This document shows positions 24,071 to 33,756 of a stretch of DNA of 37,853 nucleotides, in pieces. The stretch is taken from assembly GCA_934364795.1 (NCBI GenBank), contig CAKRMK010000035.1:1-37853 (forward strand). Reading direction: 5' to 3'. The translations under genes and the position numbers were made by a program. Every line of letters begins with the position of its first letter. Position 1 is the first letter of the stretch. The notes below the pieces were generated by a model. It ran no database searches and had not been told where the DNA came from. It saw nothing but the letters and a program-made list of their open reading frames with translations. The stretch is from an uncultured Blautia sp. Its GTDB lineage: Bacteria; Bacillota; Clostridia; Lachnospirales; Lachnospiraceae.

Positions 24071-27000
24071 ATGTCATTACAATTTATTATCGGAAGCTCC
24101 GGAATCGGAAAGACACATTATGCCTGTGAGTGGATCATCCGGGAATCTATGAAAAATCCACAGAAACTTTATTATATTATTGTTCCGGAGCAGTTTACCA
24201 TGCAGACACAGAAGAACGTGGTAGAAATGCATTCTGGAAAGGGAATCTTAAATATAGATGTCCTGAGCTTTGAACGACTTGCTTACCGTGTTTTCGAGGA
24301 AGTAGGAGGCGCAAGGGAAGTGCTTCTTGATGACACTGGAAAAAGCATGGTCCTACAGAAAATGGTCCAGCAGCACAAAAAAGAGCTGCCTTATCTTGGA
24401 AGTCAGATGAACAAACCGGGCTATCTGGATGAAGTAAAGTCTCTGATTTCTGAATTTATGCAGTATGATATTTCTAAGGAAGAGCTTGCAAATATGCTGG
24501 AAAAAACAGGAAAGGACTCCCTTCTTTCCCTGAAAATGCAGGACGTAGGTGTTCTTTACCAGTCTTTTCTTGGCTATCTGGAAGGGCACTATATGACCGG
24601 AGAAGGGGTTATGGATGCCCTGAAAAAAGCACTTCCATTTTCACGAAAGCTAAAAGACAGCGTTCTTTTGCTGGATGGTTATACCGGATTTACTCCTGTA
24701 CAGATCAATGTGATACGTGAGCTTCTTGCAGTTTGTGAGAAGGTTCTTGTGACAGTTACCATGGATGCCAGGGAAAATCCCATGAAAATGGGAAAGCCAC
24801 ACCAGCTTTTTTATATGAGTAAAAAAATGATTCATACTCTGGCAGGACTTACAAAGGATCTGGAGGATCCTGTGCTTTTATGCGGTACTGATGGCAGAGC
24901 ACCAGGGAGAAGTCTTACATCAGGGAAAAGCCACGCAGGTCGCTTTGCACAGGCACCTGCCCTTAAATTTCTGGAACAGAATTTATTCCGTTACCGTAGA
25001 GCCACTTTTGAAAAAGAACAAAATGAGATTCAGATTTTTGCCGCAGAATCTCCAATAAAAGAACTGGAAGAAACAGCAAGGCGAATCCGCCGCATGGTGC
25101 GTACACAGGGGCTTAAATACGGAGAAATCGCAGTGATCACAGGAAATCTGGAAGCATACAAAAGTATTGCCTCCCAGGTGTTTGAAGAGGCACAGATTCC
25201 CTTTTTCCTGGATGAGAAGCATTCGATTTTGATGAATCCTTTTGTGGAATATATCCGTGCCGCTCTTGAAATGGTTACAAAAGGTTTTTCCTATGAAAGT
25301 GTTTTCCGTTATTTAAGATGCGAAATGTCCGGCATTACAAGAGAAGAAGCAGACCGTCTGGAGAATTATGTACTTGCCCTTGGAATAAAAGGATATGCCA
25401 GATGGTCTGAAAAATGGGTGAGAACCTACCGTATTATGAAAGATGAAGATATTCAGATTCTGAATGAATACAGGGAAAGATTTGTGGCAGAAACGAAGGT
25501 CCTGGCAGAAGGATTTTCCAGTGGAAAAAAGAAAGTATGTGAATATTGTTATAGTTTATACCAGTTTATAACAGGCTGTGAAATCCAGAGAAAACTAAAA
25601 GAACAGGAGCTTTCTTTTAAGAAAATGGGTGAAAAGGCACTGGAAAAGGAATATGCACAAATCTACGGAATTGTTATGGAACTTCTGGACCGGATGGTGG
25701 AGATACTTGGGGAAGAGGGAATCACAAGGACAGAATTTACCCAGCTTCTGGAAATCGGTTTTGCAAAATCAAAAGTGGCTTTGATTCCGCCAAGTATGGA
25801 TCAGGTTCTCATAGGAGATATGGAGAGAACCCGTCTGAAGGAAATAAAAGCTTTGTTTTTTGTTGGCGTAAATGAAGGAAATATTCCCAAAAACACAGAT
25901 TCCGGTGGAATCCTTACCCAGATGGACAGAGAATTTTTTGAAGCAGAGGGTATGGAGCTGGCACCGGGGCCAAAGGAACTGATGAATACCCAGCGTTTTT
26001 ATCTGTATCTGAATCTTACCAAGCCAAGCAGATATTTGTGTCTGTCCTATTATTACTCCAATGGAAAAGGAGAGCCTGCAAGCCCGGCGTATCTGATCCA
26101 CAGCATTCAGGCACTTTATCCTGGATTACAGATAAAAAATGCAGGCGATGAGGAATATACCATAAACAGTATGGAGCTTCCGGGAACAAGCCTGGAATGT
26201 TTCTTAAAAGGCCTGACAGAGGGAGCACTGGGAAAAGGGGAGCCTTTATATAGTGAACTATATAACTGGTATCTGAAAAGTCCAAAATACAGTGGAATTG
26301 TGAAAAAACTTGTGGAAGCATCCATGACCAGAAAGCCAGTGGATGTGATCAGCAAAAGTGTGGCAAAGGTGCTTTACGGGGAAGTGTCACCTTATAGTGC
26401 AACAAGGCTGGAACGCTTCTCGGCTTGTGCTTTTGCACATTTTCTCCAGTACGGGCTGACTCTTACAGAGCGTGCAGAATATGAATTCCGTCCTATGGAT
26501 ATGGGAAATATTATGCATAAGGTAATGGAGAAATTTGCAAAAGAGGTAAAAAAAGAGGGGCTGAAATGGGCTGTACTTACAGAGGAGCAGCGAAATGAGC
26601 TGGTAGACAGACTGGTGGATGAGGTAAGTGCAGATTATGGAAATACCATTTTAAAAAGCAGTGCCCGAAATGAATACATGATCCAGCGCACCAAACGTAT
26701 GATGAGAAGAACCGTATGGGCTGTGCAGGAACAGCTGCGCCAGGGCGAATTTGAGCCGGAAGGTGTTGAGGTGGCTTTCCAGGGTGGACGTATTGACCGT
26801 GTGGATACCATGGAAACAGAAGATGGAAAGCTGTATGTAAGGGTTATTGATTACAAAACCGGAAATACCTCATTTGATCTGGTATCCTTGTACCACGGCC
26901 TTCAGCTTCAGCTGATGATCTATCTGGACGGCGCCCTTACTGTGGAAAAGAACCGTTATAAGGAAAAAGAAGTCATTCCTGCAGGTGTATTTTACTACAA

Positions 27001-27442
27001 TATCAAAGATCCTATGATCAAAGAAAAAATGGATGCAGATGTGGAAATGGTTCAGCAGAAGGTCTTAAAGGAGCTGAAAATGAACGGTCTTGTACAGGCT
27101 GATAAAGAACTGGTCGAAAAAATGGACAGTTCTCTTACATCACTTCCTGTGTCCTTTAATAAGGACGGAAGCTTCCGCAAAAACTCATCTGTAGCTACAA
27201 AAGAACAATTTGAGGTTTTGAACCGATATGTGAAAACAAAGATTTCCCGTATCAGACAGTCAATCATGGATGGAGATGCACAGGTTTCTCCTTATATGCT
27301 TGGAAAGAAAAATGCATGCACTTATTGCCCTTACAGCCGTGTATGTGGTTTTGATATGGAAATTCCAGGATATGAATTCCGCAGGCTGAAAAATTTTACA
27401 GACGAGGAATTGTGGAATGCATTTGCAAAGGAGGTGAAGTAA
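24071..27442 (+). CDS. addB: AddAB helicase-nuclease, subunit AddB
   Basis: This 1123-residue protein starts with a Walker A loop (FIIGSSGIGKTHYACEWI) typical of firmicute AddB. It ends with a RecB-family nuclease domain containing VIDYKTGNTSFD (Asp927, Lys929). The four iron-sulfur ligands are present: Cys786 in FSACAFAHFLQYGL, then Cys1083, Cys1086 and Cys1092 in NACTYCPYSRVC, matching the C...CxxCx5C pattern that staples the nuclease domain. AddAB processes double-strand DNA ends to a Chi-like site and loads RecA. GGAGGG lies 11 bases before the ATG. The stop is separated from the addA start by one base, so the subunits are co-expressed. All key residues are intact. Confidence 0.96.
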   Translation: MSLQFIIGSSGIGKTHYACEWIIRESMKNPQKLYYIIVPEQFTMQTQKNVVEMHSGKGILNIDVLSFERLAYRVFEEVGGAREVLLDDTGKSMVLQKMVQQHKKELPYLGSQMNKPGYLDEVKSLISEFMQYDISKEELANMLEKTGKDSLLSLKMQDVGVLYQSFLGYLEGHYMTGEGVMDALKKALPFSRKLKDSVLLLDGYTGFTPVQINVIRELLAVCEKVLVTVTMDARENPMKMGKPHQLFYMSKKMIHTLAGLTKDLEDPVLLCGTDGRAPGRSLTSGKSHAGRFAQAPALKFLEQNLFRYRRATFEKEQNEIQIFAAESPIKELEETARRIRRMVRTQGLKYGEIAVITGNLEAYKSIASQVFEEAQIPFFLDEKHSILMNPFVEYIRAALEMVTKGFSYESVFRYLRCEMSGITREEADRLENYVLALGIKGYARWSEKWVRTYRIMKDEDIQILNEYRERFVAETKVLAEGFSSGKKKVCEYCYSLYQFITGCEIQRKLKEQELSFKKMGEKALEKEYAQIYGIVMELLDRMVEILGEEGITRTEFTQLLEIGFAKSKVALIPPSMDQVLIGDMERTRLKEIKALFFVGVNEGNIPKNTDSGGILTQMDREFFEAEGMELAPGPKELMNTQRFYLYLNLTKPSRYLCLSYYYSNGKGEPASPAYLIHSIQALYPGLQIKNAGDEEYTINSMELPGTSLECFLKGLTEGALGKGEPLYSELYNWYLKSPKYSGIVKKLVEASMTRKPVDVISKSVAKVLYGEVSPYSATRLERFSACAFAHFLQYGLTLTERAEYEFRPMDMGNIMHKVMEKFAKEVKKEGLKWAVLTEEQRNELVDRLVDEVSADYGNTILKSSARNEYMIQRTKRMMRRTVWAVQEQLRQGEFEPEGVEVAFQGGRIDRVDTMETEDGKLYVRVIDYKTGNTSFDLVSLYHGLQLQLMIYLDGALTVEKNRYKEKEVIPAGVFYYNIKDPMIKEKMDADVEMVQQKVLKELKMNGLVQADKELVEKMDSSLTSLPVSFNKDGSFRKNSSVATKEQFEVLNRYVKTKISRIRQSIMDGDAQVSPYMLGKKNACTYCPYSRVCGFDMEIPGYEFRRLKNFTDEELWNAFAKEVK

Positions 27443-27443
27443 G

Positions 27444-30400
27444 ATGGCAGTAAAATGGACGAAAGAGCAGGAGCAGGTAATCCGTCTGCGGGATCGCAAT
27501 ATTCTGGTAAGTGCTGCGGCCGGATCAGGAAAAACAGCTGTGCTGGTACAGAGAATCCTGGGAAAGGTAATGGATCCTGTGCACCCGGTTGATATTGACC
27601 GTCTGCTGATCATGACATTTACAAGAGCAGCAGCAGGAGAAATGAGAGAGAGGATTGCCAGTGCACTGGAAGATGCACTTTATGAAAATCCGGACAATGA
27701 GCATCTTCAGCGGCAGACTACACTGATTCATACTGCACAGATCACTACCATTGATGGATTTTGTTCTTATGTGATCCGGAATTATTTTCACCTGATTGGT
27801 CTGGATCCTGGTTATCGTACCGGGGAGGAAGGAGAACTGAAGCTTCTCAAAGAGGATGTAATGAAAGAGCTTCTGGAATCCTACTATGCAAAAGACCATG
27901 AGAAATATAAATATTTTATTGAATGTTATGCGTCTGGAAAATCAGACGAGGGAATCCGTGATCTGATTTATTCCCTTTATGATGCTGCGATGAGTAACCC
28001 ATATCCGGATGAATGGCTGGAAAAATGTGCAGATGGTTATAGAAATACAGATATAAATGATATAAAAGCATCAGAATGGATGAAATTGTTATGGAAAAAT
28101 GTGCTGGAGGATTTAAACCAGGCACAGCTTCTGGTAGAGGAAGCAAGAGCATTGTGCAACCAGGCCGGGGGTCCTTATTTATATGACGATGCACTTGGCA
28201 GTGACTTTCTTCTTATTCATAATGCCATGGAAAAAGCTATGGCAGAGGATTTTGATGGTGTACGTGACTTTCTTTCGAATCCATCCTTTGCAAGACTTTC
28301 TGCCAAAAAGCCAAAAGAGCCTGTGGATGAAACTTTAAAGGAGCAGGTAAAAGCCCTGCGTGAAAATGAGAAGGATATTATAAAAGACCTGGGAGTCCGC
28401 TGCTTTTCTGTGTCAGAAGAAGAACTTCCAGAGCTTTTAAGGTGCTGTCAGGAGCCGGTGGAAATGCTGGTAGAGCTGACCCGGGAATTCATCCGGCTTT
28501 ATGGCGAAAAGAAGCGGGAAAAAAATATTCTGGATTTTACAGATATGGAACATTTTGCTCTTGAAATTCTGATGAACCGGGAATGTGAGGATAACCGGGA
28601 AGATGGTATGCAAGATGGTATGCTGGAAATTTCCGAAGAGGATGTTTGGGGTAAGGATAAAAAAGAGAGCACACAACAATATGTATATCACATGTCTGCA
28701 GCTGCCCATGAGCTTTCTCTGAAATACGATGAGGTTATGGTGGACGAATACCAGGACAGCAACCTGGTGCAGGAAATGATTACTACCTGTGTGTCCGGCT
28801 GGGCACAGAAACGAAAAAATGTTTTTATGGTAGGGGATGTAAAGCAAAGCATTTACAGATTCCGTCTTGCAAGACCGGAACTTTTTATGGAAAAATATAA
28901 ACAGTACACGTTAACGGACAGTGAAGAACAAAGAATAGACCTTCACAAAAATTTCCGAAGCAGATCCGGAGTGCTTGCCTGTGCCAATTTTATTTTCCGT
29001 CAGATCATGGGGGCGGATCTTGGAGGAATTGTTTATGATGAGGCGGCAGCTCTTTATCCGGGTGCTGTTTTTAAAGAAGGTGCAAGAGAAGAATTTCTGG
29101 CAACAGAAGTGCTGCTTGTAGAAAAAGATGGAGAAGAGCTGGAAGATACAGAACCGGAAAATTCACAAATAGAAAATTCACGAATAGAAAATTTGCAAAC
29201 CGATAACAAAGATGCACGTGAACTGGAGGCACTTGCTATTTCACACAAAATAAAAGAAATTGTGGGAAAAGAGCAGATTCTTGATAAGGAAACCGGCGAA
29301 TATCGTCCGGTGCGTTATGGGGATATTGTGATTTTGCTCCGCACTGCATCAGGATGGTCGGAAAGCTTTACTGAAGTTCTTTTGGCTCATGGGATTCCGG
29401 TTTATTCAGCTTCCAAAACAGGCTATTTTTCTGCTCTTGAAGTGGTAACAGTTCTGAATTATCTTCAGGTGTGTGATAATCCCTTGCAGGATATCCCACT
29501 TGCCGGAGTGCTGCGTTCTCCTTTGGTTGGCTGTACCACACAGGAGCTGGCAGTTCTAAGAGAAGCATATCCAGAGGGAATGCTGTATGAAAGTGTGCTG
29601 GCATATATTGGGAAATCAGTAAATAGCGTGAAGGAAGAAAAAACAGAAGGAAAAAACAGTACGCCAGAAGAAGCTAAAAATATAGAAGAAGTCGAAAATA
29701 CAGAAGAAGTCGAAAATACAGAAGAAGTCGAAAATACAGAAGAAGTCGAAAATATAGAAGAAGAGGATTTGAAGTTGAAAAATAAGCTGCGTGATTTTGT
29801 CTCACTTCTGGAGGAAATGCGGAATCTTGCAGTATACACTCCGGTTCATGAGCTGATTCTTGAGATCCTTCGCAGGACAGGCTATGGAAATTACGCAAAA
29901 GCCCTTCCAAATGGTGCACAGCGAAGCGCAAATCTGGCCATGCTGGTGGAAAAAGCCATGGATTATGAAAAAACGAGCTACCGTGGACTTTTTAACTTTG
30001 TCCGTTACATTGAACATCTGCAGAAATATGAGGTAGATTATGGAGAGGTGAACCTGTCAGGAGCCGGAGACGGTTCTGTGGAAATTATGACTATTCATAA
30101 AAGTAAAGGTCTGGAATTTCCTATTGTGATCCTGGCTGGAATGGGAAAACAGTTTAATTTCCAGGATCTGAATGCCAGACTTTTGATCCATCCGGACTAC
30201 GGCCTTGGGGCAGATGCCATTTTACCGGAAAAACGAATTGTTGTTTCTACGCTCAACAAGCAGGTGATTCGAAGAAAGCTTCTGGAAGAAAGTCTTGGCG
30301 AGGAAATCCGTGTACTTTACGTAGCACTGACCCGTGCAAAAGAAAAACTGATCATGACAGGGACGATTGCAAATCTGGAAAAAGAGATGATGTTTCTGTC

Positions 30401-31424
30401 CCGTTTTCGGGACAATGAACATGAGCTGCTTCCGTCAGAGACAAGACTGAAAGGAAAAAGTTACTGGTCCTATGTGTTACCTGCTCTTGCCAGACACAGG
30501 TGTATGGATGAGCTTTACGAAGCCTTTGGTTTGTTTCCACCAGTTGATAATCCCCTGTATGGAGATATTTCTGAATTCCGGGTAAAAAGAATTACAGCCA
30601 AAATGCTGGCAGAAATGGAGGTCGCAGAGCAGGCAGCCTGTCAGATAGAAGGGAATATTCTTGAGAACTGGAACCAGGAAAAAACAGTGGATTCCAGAAT
30701 ACGTGAAGAACTGGAAAAGCGTTTCGGCTTTGTATATCCATACGAATATCGAAAAGATATTCCGGTAAAAGTCAGTGTATCAGATCTGAAAAAGAGAAGT
30801 TATCATGAAGAGTCTGAAGTGGAGGAAGCTGTTTATTTTGAGCCGGATATTTTGCCCATTATCCCACGTTTTATAGAAGAAAAAGCAGGGGAAAAAGAGG
30901 AATACACAGGTGCAGCAAGAGGTACTGCCTACCACAGAGTGATGGAATGTCTGGAATATAACAAAACGGATACCCCAGAGGAGATAAAAGAGCAGCTTGA
31001 ACATCTGACAGAAAATAAAAAAATGTCAGAAGCAGAAAAGGAATGTATCCGTATTTCTGATATTCGTATTTTTGTGAAAAGCGAGCTTGGACAGCGGATG
31101 AAAACAGCTGATTTGTCCGGACTTCTGTTTCGGGAACAGCCTTTTGTAATTTCCAGAAGTGCGGCAGAAATTGACGAAAGCTGGGATGAAAATGAGCGTG
31201 TTCTGGTTCAGGGAATTATTGATGCCTATTTTATGGAAAATGATGAAATTGTCCTGGTAGATTATAAAACCGATTATGTACGCAATGGTGAAGAAAAAAA
31301 ACTGGTGGAACGTTATCATACACAGCTTGAAGATTACGCCCAGGCATTGGAAAGAATGACAGGAAAACAGGTAAAAGAGAAGCATATTTATTCATTTACT
31401 TTGAAAAAGGCAATATTGTTATAA
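27444..31424 (+). CDS. addA: AddAB helicase-nuclease, subunit AddA
   Basis: This 1326-residue UvrD-type helicase carries a C-terminal RecB-like nuclease. Motifs include Walker A ILVSAAAGSGKTAVLVQRI (Lys30), FTRAAAGEMRERIASALEDA, Walker B VMVDEYQDSNLVQEMI (about 432), VGDVKQSIYRFRLARPELF, MTIHKSKGLEFPIVILAG, RVLYVALTRAKEKLIMTG and the nuclease signature EIVLVDYKTDYVRN (about 1267-1280). AAAGGAGGTGAAG precedes the ATG. An acidic insertion contains in-frame tandem EEVENT repeats (residues 747-770), preceded by a second degenerate stretch, NSQIENSRIENLQTDN (about 572-587). These insertions make it somewhat longer than B. subtilis AddA (about 1232). They lie outside the catalytic motifs, so activity is expected. 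Confidence 0.96.
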   Translation: MAVKWTKEQEQVIRLRDRNILVSAAAGSGKTAVLVQRILGKVMDPVHPVDIDRLLIMTFTRAAAGEMRERIASALEDALYENPDNEHLQRQTTLIHTAQITTIDGFCSYVIRNYFHLIGLDPGYRTGEEGELKLLKEDVMKELLESYYAKDHEKYKYFIECYASGKSDEGIRDLIYSLYDAAMSNPYPDEWLEKCADGYRNTDINDIKASEWMKLLWKNVLEDLNQAQLLVEEARALCNQAGGPYLYDDALGSDFLLIHNAMEKAMAEDFDGVRDFLSNPSFARLSAKKPKEPVDETLKEQVKALRENEKDIIKDLGVRCFSVSEEELPELLRCCQEPVEMLVELTREFIRLYGEKKREKNILDFTDMEHFALEILMNRECEDNREDGMQDGMLEISEEDVWGKDKKESTQQYVYHMSAAAHELSLKYDEVMVDEYQDSNLVQEMITTCVSGWAQKRKNVFMVGDVKQSIYRFRLARPELFMEKYKQYTLTDSEEQRIDLHKNFRSRSGVLACANFIFRQIMGADLGGIVYDEAAALYPGAVFKEGAREEFLATEVLLVEKDGEELEDTEPENSQIENSRIENLQTDNKDARELEALAISHKIKEIVGKEQILDKETGEYRPVRYGDIVILLRTASGWSESFTEVLLAHGIPVYSASKTGYFSALEVVTVLNYLQVCDNPLQDIPLAGVLRSPLVGCTTQELAVLREAYPEGMLYESVLAYIGKSVNSVKEEKTEGKNSTPEEAKNIEEVENTEEVENTEEVENTEEVENIEEEDLKLKNKLRDFVSLLEEMRNLAVYTPVHELILEILRRTGYGNYAKALPNGAQRSANLAMLVEKAMDYEKTSYRGLFNFVRYIEHLQKYEVDYGEVNLSGAGDGSVEIMTIHKSKGLEFPIVILAGMGKQFNFQDLNARLLIHPDYGLGADAILPEKRIVVSTLNKQVIRRKLLEESLGEEIRVLYVALTRAKEKLIMTGTIANLEKEMMFLSRFRDNEHELLPSETRLKGKSYWSYVLPALARHRCMDELYEAFGLFPPVDNPLYGDISEFRVKRITAKMLAEMEVAEQAACQIEGNILENWNQEKTVDSRIREELEKRFGFVYPYEYRKDIPVKVSVSDLKKRSYHEESEVEEAVYFEPDILPIIPRFIEEKAGEKEEYTGAARGTAYHRVMECLEYNKTDTPEEIKEQLEHLTENKKMSEAEKECIRISDIRIFVKSELGQRMKTADLSGLLFREQPFVISRSAAEIDESWDENERVLVQGIIDAYFMENDEIVLVDYKTDYVRNGEEKKLVERYHTQLEDYAQALERMTGKQVKEKHIYSFTLKKAILL
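29682..29762 (+). repeat. In-frame 18-bp tandem repeat within addA
   Basis: Four full 18-base units run from 29682 to 29753, plus a half unit. Each encodes (I/T)EEVEN. Units 2-4 are identical (ACAGAAGAAGTCGAAAAT), and unit 1 differs by one base. Identity at the DNA level points to recent slippage. Confidence 0.95.
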
Positions 31425-31435
31425 AAATTTTTGTG

Positions 31436-31462
31436 GAAAACCTTTTTCAAACATGCTCTAGA
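31436..31462. repeat. Dispersed repeat, copy related to 33070-33096
   Basis: The 27 bases share about 21 identities with 33070-33096: GAAA, CCTTTT and CATGCTCTAGA are conserved around a variable centre. The complement reads CTAGAGCATGTTTGAAAAAGG, close to the left half of the element at 33156-33195. Confidence 0.6.
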
Positions 31463-31467
31463 AGAAT

Positions 31468-31519
31468 AAAAATATCCTGCCAGGTATAACAAAAAAAGTT
31501 TACCTGTGCAGGATATTTT
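31468..31519. terminator. Bidirectional terminator between addA and the rRNA methyltransferase
   Basis: The A-rich arm containing AATATCCTGC (left) pairs with GCAGGATATT (right), with an inner AGGTA/TACCT stem and a 14-base loop. Runs of A on the left and T on the right allow use from both convergent genes. Confidence 0.88.
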
Positions 31520-31533
31520 CTGTCAGAAAGGAA

Positions 31534-32952
31534 TCATACTCTCCATCCGGCAGGATATTTATTTTTCAAAGTCTGTCCAACCAGTTTTCCGAAGCCAAGA
31601 GGGAATCCTTCCACACAAAGTAAATGCCATCCTTTTGCATGAGCAGCTTCCTCCGGCTGGATGATCAGGGTTTCCCCTTTCAAATAGCGTTCAATGCGGG
31701 GGTCATCTACAGGAAGAGAAATTACTGCTTCTGCCTCACCTTTTTGCAGCGCCAGTGCCAATGGCTGGGATGGTTCAAAACGGTTCTTTTTTAAGTCACC
31801 AAGGTAGAGTCCGTTTCTGAGAAAGGTAATGCCACGGAAGTTGCAGGAAACAGGTGGCAGATAATAAACCTTGTCTGCTCGTACTTCTATACGGTTCCAG
31901 TCAAAAGGCTGTCCCCCAAGTGTAAAGATTCCTGTTTCTTTGAAAAATTCTTCCAGATATTTGCGTACATCAGCGGCAAGACGGGATGCTTTGGGGTTGC
32001 CTGCAATCTGGCCGGCCTGTCCTTCTTTTTTCAGAAGAGCAAGGAAATGTCCCTCGCCTGACATTTTATGGGGAAAAATACGGACACATTTCTCAAGCTC
32101 CGGATTGCCGTCTCCCCATGCAGGAACTCCTTTGGAGAATCCTTCATATTCTGTCATAGGTACAAGGGAAAGCTCCGGACGCTCCTTTAAAAGCCAGGAA
32201 ATTACTTCTTCATCCTCTGCCGGGGCAAAGGTGCAGGTAGAATACAGCATAAGTCCTCCTGGCTGAAGCATATCGGCAGCATTTAAAGTAAGCTGACGCT
32301 GGATCTGGGATAATTCCTGTGATTTCTGGGGAGTCCAGTCTTTGGCAAGTGCTTCTTCTTTTCGGAACATGCCTTCTCCGGAGCATGGGGCATCCAGAAT
32401 AATCTTATGGAAAAATTCAGGAAAATTTCTGACCATTTTTTCCGGCTTTTCATTTGCCACAAAAAGATTGGGAATACCAAAAAGTTCAAGGTTACGAAGA
32501 AGTGCTCTGGCACGGGTGGTGCTGATATCATTGGCAACCAGAAGTCCCTGTCCTTTTAAGGCTGCGCCTGCTGCAGTGGCTTTCCCGCCCGGGGCAGCAC
32601 ACATATCAAGAACATATTCTCCTGGTTCAATAGGAATCCGGGAAGCAGGTGTCATGGCACTTGGCTCCTGAAGGTAATAAAGTCCTGCCTGATAAAGGGG
32701 ACAGCGGGACGGGCGGGTATCTTCACTGTAAAAATATCCGTTTGGAATCCAGGGGATTTTTTTTACTTCAAAAGGAACGATTTTCTCGAACTCTTCACAG
32801 GAAATCTTGGCTGTATTTACCCGAAGCCCGTAAGTGCGGGGCTGGTCATATGCCTGAAGAAAAGCCTGGTAATCGTCTCCTAACATATCTTTCATTCTGT
32901 CGAGAAAAGCCTCTGGCAGAATTGTTGAAACAGTTGATTTATCTGAATCCAT
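31534..32952 (-). CDS. RsmF/NOL1-Nop2-sun family rRNA m5C methyltransferase
   Basis: This 472-residue SAM-dependent RNA cytosine-C5 methyltransferase starts with MDSDKSTVSTILPEAFLDRM. It shows YGLRVNTAKIS (RNA-binding N-domain), the SAM motif VLDMCAAPGGKATAAGAALK, DAPCSGEGMFRKE with the release cysteine (about 186) and MLYSTCTFAPAEDEEVISWL with the catalytic cysteine (about 237). A C-terminal PUA-like/RsmF domain of about 150 residues follows, ending KLVGQTLKNKYPAGWRV. Together these indicate the RsmF (YebU) type, which acts on 16S rRNA; RsmB is the less likely alternative. The reading frame stays open further upstream, but AAGGAGA 8 bases before the ATG at 32950-32952 sets the start. It is convergent with addA and divergent from the YbaK-type gene. 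Confidence 0.9.
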   Translation of the reverse strand: MDSDKSTVSTILPEAFLDRMKDMLGDDYQAFLQAYDQPRTYGLRVNTAKISCEEFEKIVPFEVKKIPWIPNGYFYSEDTRPSRCPLYQAGLYYLQEPSAMTPASRIPIEPGEYVLDMCAAPGGKATAAGAALKGQGLLVANDISTTRARALLRNLELFGIPNLFVANEKPEKMVRNFPEFFHKIILDAPCSGEGMFRKEEALAKDWTPQKSQELSQIQRQLTLNAADMLQPGGLMLYSTCTFAPAEDEEVISWLLKERPELSLVPMTEYEGFSKGVPAWGDGNPELEKCVRIFPHKMSGEGHFLALLKKEGQAGQIAGNPKASRLAADVRKYLEEFFKETGIFTLGGQPFDWNRIEVRADKVYYLPPVSCNFRGITFLRNGLYLGDLKKNRFEPSQPLALALQKGEAEAVISLPVDDPRIERYLKGETLIIQPEEAAHAKGWHLLCVEGFPLGFGKLVGQTLKNKYPAGWRV

Positions 32953-33069
32953 AGAAATGGTCTCCTTGTATTGGTTTAATGGATTCAGTATAGCGGATGG
33001 GGCGTGGAAAGTCAAACATGAGGAAAACGGAACTAGAAATCTCCCACAAATTGTGACGCACATCTTGCA

Positions 33070-33096
33070 GAAAGCCTTTTGGGGGCATGCTCTAGA
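33070..33096. repeat. Dispersed repeat, copy with CATGCTCTAGA end
   Basis: It contains GAAAGCCTTTTGGGGGCATG followed by CTCTAGA. AGAAAGCCTTTTGGG (33069-33083) recurs exactly at 33170-33184, 101 bases further on. It lies in the 32953-33217 gap, which holds no gene that I can see. Confidence 0.75.
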
Positions 33097-33155
33097 GTGT
33101 GTTTCAGGAGAAAAATTGTCGGCGGGGATTCTATAAATTTTAATTTTGTGATACA

Positions 33156-33195
33156 CTAAAGCGTGTTTGAGAAAGCCTTTTGGGACTTGCTTTAG
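33156..33195. repeat. Palindromic intergenic element, about 40 bp
   Basis: CTAAAGC (33156-33162) and GCTTTAG (33189-33195) are inverted ends around GTGTTTGAGAAAGCCTTTTG. It ends 12 bases before the ribosome binding site of the YbaK-type gene, so it would be transcribed in its leader. Confidence 0.7.
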
Positions 33196-33217
33196 GCATA
33201 AAAAATGGAGGAACAAT

Positions 33218-33688
33218 ATGTCAGTAGATAAAGTAAAAAAATATTTTTCACAATATGGAATGGATTTCCGTATTCTGGAATTTGATGTATCCAGTGCAAC
33301 GGTAGATCTTGCAGCGACAGCCCTTAACTGTGAACCAGGCCGCATTGCAAAGACACTTTCTTTTATGGTGCAAGACACACCCATTCTCATTGTATCAGCA
33401 GGAGATGTGAAAATTGACAATGCAAAATATAAAGCATTTTTCGGTAAAAAAGCCAAAATGCTTACAGCTGATCAGGTGATGGAGCTGGTTGGACATGCTG
33501 TAGGAGGTGTGTGTCCATTTGCCATCAAAGACGGCGTTACGGTGTATCTGGATGCTTCCCTGAAAAAATATGAGACTGTATTTCCAGCCTGCGGAAGCAG
33601 TAACAGTGCAATTGAATTGACCATAGAAGAAATGGAGAAGTATTCTGGGTATAAAGAATGGGTGGATGTTTGTAAAGAACAGAATTAA
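33218..33688 (+). CDS. YbaK/EbsC-type aminoacyl-tRNA deacylase
   Basis: This 156-residue protein has a YbaK/prolyl-tRNA editing domain. The conserved motifs are GRIAKTLSFMV with the active-site lysine region, AGDVKIDNAKYKAFFGKKAK, GHAVGGVCPFAI and PACGSSNSAIELTIEEME. Relatives remove mischarged amino acids (for example Cys or Ala from tRNA-Pro) in trans. Which tRNA this one edits cannot be told from sequence. The start at 33218 follows GGAGGA (33207-33212); an earlier in-frame ATG at 33167 lies in the repeat element and lacks a site. It is divergent from the rRNA methyltransferase and followed by the pseudouridine synthase. Confidence 0.9.
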   Translation: MSVDKVKKYFSQYGMDFRILEFDVSSATVDLAATALNCEPGRIAKTLSFMVQDTPILIVSAGDVKIDNAKYKAFFGKKAKMLTADQVMELVGHAVGGVCPFAIKDGVTVYLDASLKKYETVFPACGSSNSAIELTIEEMEKYSGYKEWVDVCKEQN

Positions 33689-33703
33689 ACATTTGAGTCT
33701 TAC

Positions 33704-33732
33704 TTGTTTGTTGAGTAAAAAAGTTTTATAGT
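33704..33732 (+). promoter_or_regulatory. Candidate promoter of the pseudouridine synthase gene
   Basis: TTGTTT (33704-33709), 17 bases and TATAGT (33727-33732). The predicted start is about 20 bases before the ATG at 33757. Confidence 0.45.
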
Positions 33733-33756
33733 ATTTTTTGAGGAAGTTTTCTATAC

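Noticed and set aside
29682..29762. Possible CRISPR-like array
   Set aside because: Units are directly adjacent, with no spacers, and in frame within addA.
29465..29931. Minus-strand frames with repeated LLLYFR or FSTSSV peptides
   Set aside because: These are the antisense of the addA tandem repeat and have no start signals of their own.
32953..33456. N-terminal extension of the RsmF-like protein
   Set aside because: The frame stays open by chance through the intergenic repeats and into the antisense of the YbaK-type gene; the family start with AAGGAGA is at 32952.
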